From Alphaproteobacteria bacterium (GTDB taxonomy: Bacteria; Pseudomonadota; Alphaproteobacteria; Rickettsiales; 21-14-0-20-44-7), in NCBI GenBank assembly GCA_013288575.1, contig JABDBO010000014.1, positions 1 through 19,389 of the forward strand: a DNA stretch of 19,389 bases. The letters are read 5' to 3'. The notes beneath the pieces are model-generated. The model was given only the letters and a program-made list of their open reading frames with translations. It was not told where the DNA came from and searched no databases. Numbering within the stretch: the first letter of the stretch is position 1; each line of letters starts with the position of its first letter. Positions 1-6,291 of the stretch are shown in pieces. Made by a program: the position numbers and the translations under genes.

Positions 1-304
1 TATATGCGGCATTCGCAATAATAAGATTTTCTCCGTCTCTAGAAAATTCCAGACCAAAATCTTCAGTTAATTGGGCTAAACTTGCTGCATATTGTCCAAG
101 AGAATCTGTAAAACTGGTTAAAGATTCGTCAAAATTTCTTGGTGGCCGTTTTCCATCCCCTATATTTATTACAATAGAAAATTCTGGCTGATTTCTTACA
201 TTTATCTGCAGCAACTTAGAACCTGATCTTTGTGTAACGGAATATTCAAAAATTATATTCTTATGTAACCAAGTGGGTAATGTATTATCGGCCTGTTTTG
301 ACAT
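1..304 (-). CDS. Unknown protein, partial (3' end beyond the window)
   Basis: An open frame starts at an ATG on the minus strand at 304-302 and stays open for 101 codons to the left edge of the window, so the C-terminus is missing. The product starts MSKQADNTLPTWLHKNIIFE. It has no signal peptide or membrane segment and mixes beta-prone and helical stretches (IVINIGDG, then SFTDSLGQYAASLAQL). A GAGGA Shine-Dalgarno-like site lies 11 bases before the ATG and is partly inside an inverted repeat. I do not recognise the family. It was found by reading the frame directly. The absence of stops and the presence of an RBS make a real gene likely, but the function is unknown. Confidence 0.6.
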   Translation of the reverse strand, partial: MSKQADNTLPTWLHKNIIFEYSVTQRSGSKLLQINVRNQPEFSIVINIGDGKRPPRNFDESLTSFTDSLGQYAASLAQLTEDFGLEFSRDGENLIIANAAY

Positions 305-310
305 ATTATT

Positions 311-338
311 TTATAATCCTCGTTTTCAGGATTTATAA
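311..338 (-). promoter_or_regulatory. Inverted repeat overlapping the RBS of the partial gene
   Basis: TTATAATCCT (311-320) and AGGATTTATAA (328-338) form an inverted repeat with one bulged base and a 7-base loop. Read on the minus strand, the 3' arm contains the AGGA of the only Shine-Dalgarno-like site before the ATG at 304. The repeat could be an operator over the promoter or an RNA hairpin masking the RBS. Both readings are inference. Confidence 0.3.
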
Positions 339-415
339 TACAAAAGTTAAGAAATGTCAATAATTTTAATTATAATAACCAAAAGGTTAATTAAAAATAT
401 CTATATAAAACAATG

Positions 416-853
416 TTAAGCCGGAGGATATTTTTTAAACGCAATAGCAAAACGGTTCATCGCATTCATATTGGCAATTGCGAATGTGAGATCTGCCAGT
501 TCCTTTTCGCTAAAATATTTCCGGCTTTCTTCATAATCTGCGTCGCTTACTTGTTGGTGCTCTAACTTGGTTACAGCTTCTGCCCAGTTGAGTGCGGCCC
601 GTTCTTGATCGGTGAAAAATGTAGTTTTGCGCCAGGTTACTATCGAATTAAGTTTGCGCAAATCCGCGCCTGCGTTTTTGGCATCAGTCCAATGCTGGTC
701 AACGCAATATGAGCAGCCATTGATCTGCGAAACGCGCAAATAAACCATATCCAGCAGCGTTTTATTTAAGCCACATTTTGTGTGGTACATATATATTTCA
801 ATAAATTTCTTATAAGCTTCGGGTGCTGCTGCCCCGTAATCCATTCTCTGCAT
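416..853 (-). CDS. AhpD-like carboxymuconolactone decarboxylase family protein
   Basis: This 145-residue protein belongs to the AhpD-like/carboxymuconolactone decarboxylase superfamily, whose small helical members act as peroxidase-coupled redox proteins or decarboxylases. The signature is C47-S-Y-C50-V-D-Q-H54, the CxxCxxxH active site, preceded by RVSQINGC as in YciW/AhpD-type single-domain members. The C-terminal part (AALNWAEAVTKL, then LADLTFAIANMNAMNRFAIAF) matches the usual family helices. I chose the ATG at 853 because GGAGA lies 5 bases upstream and MQR-DY is the usual family start. A start at 889 would add 12 residues. The two cysteines suggest thiol-based peroxide handling, but the substrate cannot be told. 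It lies head-to-head with the short gene at 890. Confidence 0.88.
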   Translation of the reverse strand: MQRMDYGAAAPEAYKKFIEIYMYHTKCGLNKTLLDMVYLRVSQINGCSYCVDQHWTDAKNAGADLRKLNSIVTWRKTTFFTDQERAALNWAEAVTKLEHQQVSDADYEESRKYFSEKELADLTFAIANMNAMNRFAIAFKKYPPA

Positions 854-880
854 AAATTTCTCCATTTCGGTTTTTTGATA

Positions 881-886
881 TATAAT
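881..886 (+). promoter_or_regulatory. TATAAT -10 hexamer just before the 890 gene
   Basis: A perfect TATAAT lies 3 bases before ATG 890 and 9 bases before ATG 896. No Shine-Dalgarno sequence is present, and no good -35 is seen at 16-18 bases. A start of transcription about 7 bases downstream would give a leaderless or nearly leaderless message. Confidence 0.4.
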
Positions 887-889
887 CAT

Positions 890-1264
890 ATGGCGATGAA
901 AAAATCACCCAAAAATCCTCATGAAGAACGTTTCCGGTTGATTGATGAATATTTCAAAATCACCGGCGAGGTTCTGCCTAAAAAAGCAGCGGAAGAAAAC
1001 TGGCCGGCGGTTGAGGAAGCGCATTTTCAACGCATTATTCTTGATAATATTGTCGGCGGTGTTTGGTATGGAAAAATAAAAGAGCCGGCAATAATGCACT
1101 TATCAAAATCTCAGCTGAAAAAGGCAGTGCGCATGGCAGAAGATCTGGCCTTCGGAATAATTAGTTTTGATGACTTAAATGAGCCAAGTTTAAAATGGCG
1201 GGAGGAAAGGGGTGTACCGCCTGATTTAGAAAGCTATCGCAATGCAGCAAAGCCGCAGAAATAA
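890..1264 (+). CDS. Conserved short alphaproteobacterial protein, function unknown
   Basis: The product is about 124 residues, soluble and charged, with no signal peptide. The core reads EEAHFQRIILDNIVGGVWYG, then a helical stretch (SKSQLKKAVRMAEDLAFG), then LNEPSLKWR. From memory this resembles a conserved alphaproteobacterial family with a FQRIVLD...GGxWY...LNxRSLxWR pattern that is sometimes labelled GCN5-related without good reason. I see no acetyltransferase motif. The frame stays open upstream to 782, but that stretch overlaps the AhpD-like gene and looks non-coding. The ATG at 896 is an equally good start. It is divergent from the AhpD-like gene, and the two start codons are only 36 bases apart. 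Confidence 0.75.
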   Translation: MAMKKSPKNPHEERFRLIDEYFKITGEVLPKKAAEENWPAVEEAHFQRIILDNIVGGVWYGKIKEPAIMHLSKSQLKKAVRMAEDLAFGIISFDDLNEPSLKWREERGVPPDLESYRNAAKPQK

Positions 1265-1343
1265 GCCAAATTTAGCAATCTCATTATAGAAAATTTATGC
1301 ATTTTGTGCTTATTATGAAAGTACAATTCATGGGTAACAAATC

Positions 1344-2360
1344 ATGCAAAAGCCAAACAGCCAGATGCAGGCAATTCTGGATGCCCATAAAGCTATGGGC
1401 CCTTTGCCTATCGAGGAACAAACCGTTGAAAATGCGCGGTTAATCCCTCTGCTTGATCGGGCAGCGGTGGCAGTTTATGGCCAACATTTTACTAAAAGGG
1501 CGCTTGCGCCAATGCCAAGGTCGGTTGCTAAAGTTGAACATAGAACGATTCCCAAGCTAAATAGCGATGATGGCGAAATTCTGCTTAGAATCTATACCCC
1601 AAAAGGAAATGTTCCAACGACTGGCTGGCCGGTTGCGGTTTATTATCATGGTGGTGGGTGGGTTATTGCCAATCTAGATACGTATGATTCATCTTGCCGT
1701 GCAATTTGCGATAATGCGAAATGCGTTGTAGTTTCGGTTGGTTATGCTCAAGCACCCGAACATAAATGGCCAGCGGCGCCAAATGATGCATATGCGGCTT
1801 ATAAATGGGTTTTGGAAAATACAGTTTTAATTGGCGGTGATTTAATGAGCGTTGCAGTAGCAGGTGAAAGCGCCGGTGGAAATTTAGCGGCGGTCGTAAC
1901 ATTAATGGCGCGCGATAATCAGCTACCACCACCAGTGCACCAATTGCTTATTTATCCGGTAACTGATCTTGAAAATGGTTTTAATAGTCCTTCTGCGCGC
2001 GAAAATGTTAATGCAGCGCCATTAAACACTGCCATGCTTGATTGGTTCTACAGCCATTATCTTCCGGAAGGAGAAGATCGTAAACAAGCTTATATTTCTC
2101 CGCTTTATGCCAATTTATCTGATCTTCCTACTGCAACAATAATCTTAGCTGAAATTGATCCTCTACGAAGTGATGGTGAACAATATGCCGCTAAACTTGG
2201 CCATGAAGGCGTGCAGGTGAATTTGAAAAAATTCGCCGGTGTTACGCATGAATTTTTTGGTCTTGATGGATTGGTGACTGAAGCAACGGATGCGGTGAAG
2301 TTCGCAGCTGAAAACCTGCATTATGCTTTTACCCATCACGATTCTAGAAGCGTGGCTTAA
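1344..2360 (+). CDS. Alpha/beta hydrolase, HSL-family esterase/lipase
   Basis: This 338-residue enzyme belongs to the hormone-sensitive-lipase (family IV) esterases, which hydrolyse short-chain carboxylic esters in the cytosol. The oxyanion-hole motif HGGGW is at 102-106. The nucleophile Ser176 is in GESAGG (174-179), the likely acid Asp272 is in EIDPLRSDG, and His302 is in THEFF. This order and spacing are those of the family, and the length is normal. The N-terminal 90 residues form the expected cap region. The upstream gene ends at 1264, leaving about 80 bases without a clear promoter, and the Shine-Dalgarno site is poor (GGGT about 11 bases before ATG). It ends 2 bases from the convergent histidine kinase gene. 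The substrate is unknown. Confidence 0.92.
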   Translation: MQKPNSQMQAILDAHKAMGPLPIEEQTVENARLIPLLDRAAVAVYGQHFTKRALAPMPRSVAKVEHRTIPKLNSDDGEILLRIYTPKGNVPTTGWPVAVYYHGGGWVIANLDTYDSSCRAICDNAKCVVVSVGYAQAPEHKWPAAPNDAYAAYKWVLENTVLIGGDLMSVAVAGESAGGNLAAVVTLMARDNQLPPPVHQLLIYPVTDLENGFNSPSARENVNAAPLNTAMLDWFYSHYLPEGEDRKQAYISPLYANLSDLPTATIILAEIDPLRSDGEQYAAKLGHEGVQVNLKKFAGVTHEFFGLDGLVTEATDAVKFAAENLHYAFTHHDSRSVA

Positions 2361-2362
2361 AT

Positions 2363-4021
2363 TTATTTGTTGCCAATTAAATTCGTTATCTTGTCTAAAA
2401 GTTCGTCACGGTTAAAGGGCTTGCTAATATATTCATCCATGCCGGCCGCAAAGCAGCTGGCACGATCTGCAGCCAAAGCATGCGCAGTAATTCCGATAAT
2501 TGGAGTTTTGTTTAATTTATTTTCGCGCTCATAATTTCTGATCGATGCCGTAGCTTCCAACCCGTTCATTATCGGCATTTGAATATCCATGAGTATCAAA
2601 TCATATTTATCGGTTTTGAATTTATCCACCGCCTTAAGCCCATCGGTTGCTGTGTCATATTCATAACCGAATTCGTTTAAGAGCGTTCCCGCAACTAAAA
2701 CATTGGCGGCATAATCTTCCACCAGCAATATTTTCAATTTCGTTTTTGCTTTTGCCGAAGCGGGCTTTATTTTTCTTTTTACCGGCGCTGAAATTTCGGA
2801 AGATGACGCAATTTTGAGCGGCAGGTTTACTATGAAAGTTGAGCCGGTTCCAACCTGGCTTTTGGTTTTTATAGATCCGCCCATCAATTCGATCAGATTT
2901 TTTGTAATTGAGAGCCCAAGCCCGCTTCCGCCATATTTGCGGCTGATTGATGTATCGGCCTGAGCGAATTTTTCAAAAATCATTTCCAGCTTATCTTGCG
3001 CAATACCAATTCCCGTATCGGAAACTTCGATAATAATATTTTGAACTGTTTCATCAGCTGTTTTTTTGCAGTTGATTTTAATTGATACTTCGCCTTCGTC
3101 GGTAAATTTTATCGCATTACCGGAGAGATTTAAAATAATCTGGCGAATGCGTTTTGGATCACCGATAAAAATCTGGTTCTCGATACCAGGGCATTCCTGG
3201 TGAACCGTAAAATTCAGGCTTTTTTCATTTGCCCTGATCGACATGATATTAACAACATCATCAACTATTTTGATGATATTAAACTCAGTTTTTTCCAGCT
3301 CTATAGCCTGCGATTCAATTTTTGAAATATCTAAAAGATCATTGATCAGGCCTAGCAGAGATTCACCACTGGTTTTTAAAACTTGAATACATTGAGCTTG
3401 TTTCTCGGTAAGTGGTTCGCTCAAAGATAAAATATCAGAAAGCCCAAGCACAACGTTCATCGGCGTTCTTATTTCATGGCTCATATTGGCCAGAAAGTCA
3501 GTTTTGGCCTGATTTGCTGAATCGGCTTTTTGCTTGGCCAGAGTAAGTTCGGCATTCGCAAGTTCTAATTCAGCTGTTCTTTCTTTTACCTTTCTCTCAA
3601 CTTCCTCATATGATTCATTGAGCTTTTTGTTGGTTTCAAGCAATTCGCTAAGGCTTGGGAAAATCAGAGCTATTGGAATAATTTTCCATACCAAAACAGC
3701 GGTAATAATAGAAGCTATGCCGGTGGCAAGGAGAACTAATCCTTCTATGCCATAATATGGGTGCCATAAAACGACTATGCCAAAAACATGCGTAAGCCCG
3801 CAAAGAGTAATGAATGCAGCGAAGAGAATAAAAATGCGGTCAAAAGGAATATCAGGGCGTTTTTTGACGAAATACCACAAAGCAACCGGGATGCTGAAAT
3901 ACGAGAGCGCAATAAGTGCGTTGGCAATGACATGCAGCCAGACAATTTCAGGTAACCATAAGAAGCAATAGCCGTGCGCTGCAAAGGCATTGTCGCTGAA
4001 AAATTGCTTTACTCTTTCCAT
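2363..4021 (-). CDS. Hybrid sensor histidine kinase with ethylene-receptor-like membrane domain
   Basis: The 552-residue protein has, in order, an N-terminal membrane domain of three helices (about 26-116), a short coiled coil (125-170), a HisKA domain with H182 in NMSHEIRTPMN, a HATPase domain (N302 box, DTGIGI from 335, GGSGLGL 364-370) and a receiver domain (D436, phospho-acceptor D479, T512, K534). The membrane domain resembles the ethylene-binding domain of plant ETR1: SYFSIP, then C74-G-L-T-H78 matching the copper ligands Cys65 and His69 of ETR1. N34 stands where ETR1 has Asp25. The receiver has no attached output domain, so phosphotransfer to a separate partner is expected. I chose ATG 4021 because the family usually begins about 15 residues before HGYCFLW and GGGG lies 8 bases upstream. 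An ATG at 4063 would add 14 residues. The ligand is unknown. Confidence 0.93.
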   Translation of the reverse strand: MERVKQFFSDNAFAAHGYCFLWLPEIVWLHVIANALIALSYFSIPVALWYFVKKRPDIPFDRIFILFAAFITLCGLTHVFGIVVLWHPYYGIEGLVLLATGIASIITAVLVWKIIPIALIFPSLSELLETNKKLNESYEEVERKVKERTAELELANAELTLAKQKADSANQAKTDFLANMSHEIRTPMNVVLGLSDILSLSEPLTEKQAQCIQVLKTSGESLLGLINDLLDISKIESQAIELEKTEFNIIKIVDDVVNIMSIRANEKSLNFTVHQECPGIENQIFIGDPKRIRQIILNLSGNAIKFTDEGEVSIKINCKKTADETVQNIIIEVSDTGIGIAQDKLEMIFEKFAQADTSISRKYGGSGLGLSITKNLIELMGGSIKTKSQVGTGSTFIVNLPLKIASSSEISAPVKRKIKPASAKAKTKLKILLVEDYAANVLVAGTLLNEFGYEYDTATDGLKAVDKFKTDKYDLILMDIQMPIMNGLEATASIRNYERENKLNKTPIIGITAHALAADRASCFAAGMDEYISKPFNRDELLDKITNLIGNK

Positions 4022-4167
4022 ATACAAGCCCCAATTTTGTGGCTCAAAGTATCTCACAATCATATAAAAATTCTATAAAGAAGTAGTATGTAGGCCCATT
4101 GTATTGGGCAGATTTTAAGCTTGTGCGGCATATTCTGCAGCAATTATTAAGAACGCAAGCTAATAGC

Positions 4168-4187
4168 ATTTATTTAATTAAATAAAT
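4168..4187. repeat. 20-bp all-AT perfect palindrome at the tRNA 3' end
   Basis: ATTTATTTAATTAAATAAAT is its own reverse complement and abuts the CCA end of tRNA-Ser, its last base pairing with the terminal A. It may be a weak AT hairpin at the end of the tRNA transcript. No U-tract follows. Confidence 0.5.
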
Positions 4188-4276
4188 GGCGGAAGGGATG
4201 GGATTCGAACCCACGATAGCTTTGACACTATACACACTTTCCAGGCGTGCGCCTTCAACCGCTCGGCCACCCTTCC
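4187..4276 (-). tRNA. tRNA-Ser, anticodon GGA
   Basis: On the minus strand the 90-base gene has acceptor stem GGAAGGG/CCCTTCC, discriminator G and an encoded CCA. The D-arm reads GGCCGAGCGGTTGAAGGC, and the anticodon arm CACGC-CTGGAAA-GTGTG gives anticodon GGA (plus-strand 4240-4242), which reads UCC and UCU. A long variable arm (TATAG...CTATC) of the serine class is followed by the T-arm GTGGGTTCGAATCCCAT. All arms fold normally and there is no intron. The frames that cross it on both strands are spurious. Confidence 0.97.
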
Positions 4277-4310
4277 GCTTATTATTGGTGCAGCTTTTAC
4301 CATATGGATG

Positions 4311-4400
4311 GAGAAAGCGCAGGTCCAAATTCTTGCGCCGCGCCGAGGCTTTGTTGCGAAGGCGAGCTGCATCGGCGCTGCTTTTAGCACGCGCTGTGCC
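4311..4400. repeat. GC-rich intergenic element, copy A of a dispersed repeat
   Basis: This stretch is much richer in GC than its surroundings and sits between tRNA-Ser and a small lipoprotein gene. It contains CCGAG-N7-TGCGAAGGCGAG at 4343-4366, the same core as at 15758-15781. Local hairpins are possible: CTTTG-TTG-CGAAG (4349-4361, one G-U pair) and GCG-c-TGC-TTTTA-GCA-CGC further on. No convincing coding frame covers it. It may be a REP-like element or a structured RNA. Confidence 0.45.
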
Positions 4401-4470
4401 ACTAATCAATTATTCCTTGAAATCTGGCGGAACCTGCCATAGATTTGAGAAGATTTTAAGGGAATTAAAA

Positions 4471-4620
4471 ATGCGCAAATTATTTATCACTATATTCGTT
4501 TTTAGCCTGCTTGGCGCAGTTTCCGCCTGCAATGAGTATCATCCAGATCTTAAAAGCCCATGCGTAGGCATTGAAGGCAGCCCTTGCGAACGCCACAGCC
4601 CGGTGAATAACGACGCTTAA
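4471..4620 (+). CDS. Small VirB7-like lipoprotein
   Basis: The product is a 49-residue lipoprotein. It has a signal peptide MRKLFITIFVFSLLGAVSAC with lipobox VSAC and lipidated C20, followed by a mature part of only 29 residues containing KSPCVG, PCERHSPVN and two more cysteines (C31, C39). The KSPC...G.PC...PVN pattern recalls the short VirB7/DUF2706-type lipoproteins of rickettsial and related alphaproteobacterial type IV secretion systems, which help anchor the outer-membrane core. No other T4SS gene is nearby, so the assignment rests on this pattern from memory. AAGGG lies 8 bases before ATG 4471. The frame is open back to 4186, but that part crosses the tRNA. It ends 1 base from the convergent GNAT gene. 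Confidence 0.65.
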   Translation: MRKLFITIFVFSLLGAVSACNEYHPDLKSPCVGIEGSPCERHSPVNNDA

Positions 4621-4621
4621 T

Positions 4622-5110
4622 TTATAATTTCTTATACATAATGTGAATCGGCACCAGTTTTTTTAGTTGTTGGTGGCGGTAAGCGTCCGGCACTGTGCCG
4701 ATAATTTCAAAGCCCAATGATGTCCACAAATTCACCGCAATCTCATTTGTGCTGACCACGAAATTAAATTGCATCCCTTTATAACCAGCGCTTTTTGCTT
4801 GGGTGAAAGAGTGCTCGGCCAGTTTGCGGCCTAAACCTTGGCGACGGAAATCTCGCGCAACGATGAATGCTGCATTGGCAATGTGGTTTCCTAAATCACG
4901 ATGATTGGGGCGGATAACATAGGCGCCAGCAATCTTGCCATTTTGCCGAGCAATGAAAGTCTGGAATTTTGCATCAAACCAAACTTTTTTTGCCTCTTCT
5001 TTGCTGATTTCCGGGTCGTAAACGTAAGTATCTCCAATGGCTACGATATCTTTAAATATCGGCCAAATTAGTTCAAACTCCTCAACGGGTGCGTGGGTAA
5101 TCTCCAACAT
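4622..5110 (-). CDS. GNAT-family N-acetyltransferase
   Basis: This 162-residue protein is a single GNAT domain that would transfer an acetyl group from acetyl-CoA to an amine. The acetyl-CoA-binding motif R89-R90-Q-G-L-G94 follows strand AAFIVARDF. The C-terminal motif NEIAVNLWTSLGFEIIGTVP (122-141) is the typical motif B ending in a bulged strand. The overall order and length are normal for phosphinothricin/ribosomal-type GNATs, but the substrate cannot be assigned. It is the last gene of the minus-strand block, 17 bases after the lipoprotein stop, with no clear Shine-Dalgarno sequence, so it is probably co-transcribed with metX and metW. That neighbourhood hints at small-molecule acetylation but does not prove it. 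Confidence 0.9.
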   Translation of the reverse strand: MLEITHAPVEEFELIWPIFKDIVAIGDTYVYDPEISKEEAKKVWFDAKFQTFIARQNGKIAGAYVIRPNHRDLGNHIANAAFIVARDFRRQGLGRKLAEHSFTQAKSAGYKGMQFNFVVSTNEIAVNLWTSLGFEIIGTVPDAYRHQQLKKLVPIHIMYKKL

Positions 5111-5127
5111 TGCTTCGTTCTTTTAAG

Positions 5128-5673
5128 CTATCTGTGGCACGGATATTTACGCATGAACGCGCCGGAAGCACCATAGAATTTGCCAATTTCCATATTGCTG
5201 GCAGGGTGCGCGGCATAGCTTTCAATTGCGCTTAATTCCTCGTCAGGGCTTAAAGAAGAAGGGCCGCAGACTTTGTCATAAATTTTGAGCGACTGGTAAA
5301 TTCCTGAAACATAAGTATGGCATGTGCCGGCGCTGCCTTCAGATTTCAAGCACTGGATTAAGTGGTAAGTGCTGTCCTCAAAATGTTCAGGCGCAGGTTT
5401 AGTGAAACCAGCGCGGTTAGCTTCCTCAACTGTGCAGAAAGTGCGCTCGCCAATTTTTGGCTGTAATTTGATATATTGATAAAGCGGATGGCTCGACGTG
5501 TAATAAATTTTGCCGCCGTTCTGGTTATCGATAACGCCTTTTACGCCATTCGGGCAAGAACCGACGAGTTTTTCTGTTGCAGCAGCAGGGTTATGACCGC
5601 CGGCAGTTTTACCGGTTTCAGTTGTTGTACAAGCAGCCAATGCTACTAATGCCAATATAAAAAACTTTTTCAT
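5128..5673 (-). CDS. Lipoprotein with sunset-like and Rap1a/Tai-like domains
   Basis: The 181-residue protein has a lipoprotein signal peptide (MKKFFILALVALAAC, lipobox LAAC, lipidated C15) and a short linker rich in Thr, Gly and Ala. Residues 40-92 contain C40, VKGVID, GKIYYTSSHPLYQYIKL and ERTFCTVEEANRAGF, which follow the pattern of the small 'sunset' domain (IKGNI...KIYH.P...YY..T...ERWFCSEEEA.AAGW). Residues 99-181 resemble the Rap1a/Tai fold of T6SS immunity and related periplasmic proteins: QCLKSE...C118HTYVSGIYQSL...VC136, AIESYAAHP and a terminal F-M-R-K-Y-PC179. Both assignments come from pattern memory. AAGG lies 7 bases before the ATG. It starts 15 bases after the metW stop, in the same operon. 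No toxin gene is adjacent, so an immunity role is not supported by context. Confidence 0.82.
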   Translation of the reverse strand: MKKFFILALVALAACTTTETGKTAGGHNPAAATEKLVGSCPNGVKGVIDNQNGGKIYYTSSHPLYQYIKLQPKIGERTFCTVEEANRAGFTKPAPEHFEDSTYHLIQCLKSEGSAGTCHTYVSGIYQSLKIYDKVCGPSSLSPDEELSAIESYAAHPASNMEIGKFYGASGAFMRKYPCHR

Positions 5674-5688
5674 AAATTACCTTTGAAG

Positions 5689-6291
5689 TTATTTTGATAG
5701 AAGAAAAATTCCCTGTTCGCCGAAAATATTGGCAATGCCACCGGAGCCTGAGAATGTTATTATTTTATTTGCTGAGTTGATAGCAAGTCTTTTTTCAATT
5801 TTGATATCAAGATCTTTGCATAATGTGACAAAATCACGAATTGTGCAGAAGTGGATGTTGGGTGTTTCGAACCATTCATATGAAAGTTTTTTCGTCACCG
5901 GCATTTTTCCATTCAGCAATAACTGCCAGCGATTGCGCCAATAACCGAAGTTCGGCACACCAACAATTGCCTTTTTGCCAATGCGGAGCATCTCTTTCAA
6001 AACCAGATCAGGATGTTTTGTCACCTGCAATGTGTGTGTGAGGAGTGTGTAATCAAAACTATCACTCGGATAATGTTCCAAATCAGTGTTCACGTCACCC
6101 TGCATGACTGATAACCCCGCTGCCAGGCATTTGCTAACGTTGTTTTGATCTAACTCAATCCCACGCCCAGATGTGTTTTTTGTTTGCTTCAACGCACTCA
6201 ACAATTCACCCTCGCCACAGCCGATATCCAACACCTTGGCATTAGGCTCAACAATGTCGCAGATAATTTTTAGGTCTGGGCGGATGTTCAT
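5689..6291 (-). CDS. metW: MetW, methionine biosynthesis methyltransferase-like protein
   Basis: The 200-residue product matches MetW along its full length. It starts RPDLKIICDIVEPNAKVLDI, followed by the SAM-binding motif GCGEGELL and RGIELDQNNV. Next come MQGDVNTDLEHYPSDSFDY, LTHTLQVTKHPDLVLKEMLR and the diagnostic PNFGYWRNRWQLLLNGKMPV and YEWFETPNIHFCTIRDF. MetW partners MetX, and in several proteobacteria the pair is needed for homoserine acylation. Its start codon overlaps the metX stop by 4 bases (ATGA), so translation is coupled. I see no truncation or changed motif. Confidence 0.96.
   Translation of the reverse strand: MNIRPDLKIICDIVEPNAKVLDIGCGEGELLSALKQTKNTSGRGIELDQNNVSKCLAAGLSVMQGDVNTDLEHYPSDSFDYTLLTHTLQVTKHPDLVLKEMLRIGKKAIVGVPNFGYWRNRWQLLLNGKMPVTKKLSYEWFETPNIHFCTIRDFVTLCKDLDIKIEKRLAINSANKIITFSGSGGIANIFGEQGIFLLSK

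Noticed and set aside
782..889. N-terminal extension of the 890 gene
   Set aside because: It overlaps conserved codons of the AhpD-like gene on the other strand and reads as Cys/Phe/His-rich shadow sequence.
4170..4409. Open frames on both strands across tRNA-Ser and the GC-rich element
   Set aside because: They run through the tRNA gene, lack ribosome sites and give low-complexity Arg/Ala-rich products with no family match.
5128..5673. T6SS or Rap-type immunity gene
   Set aside because: The C-terminal pattern fits, but no effector or toxin gene is adjacent and the operon is metabolic.
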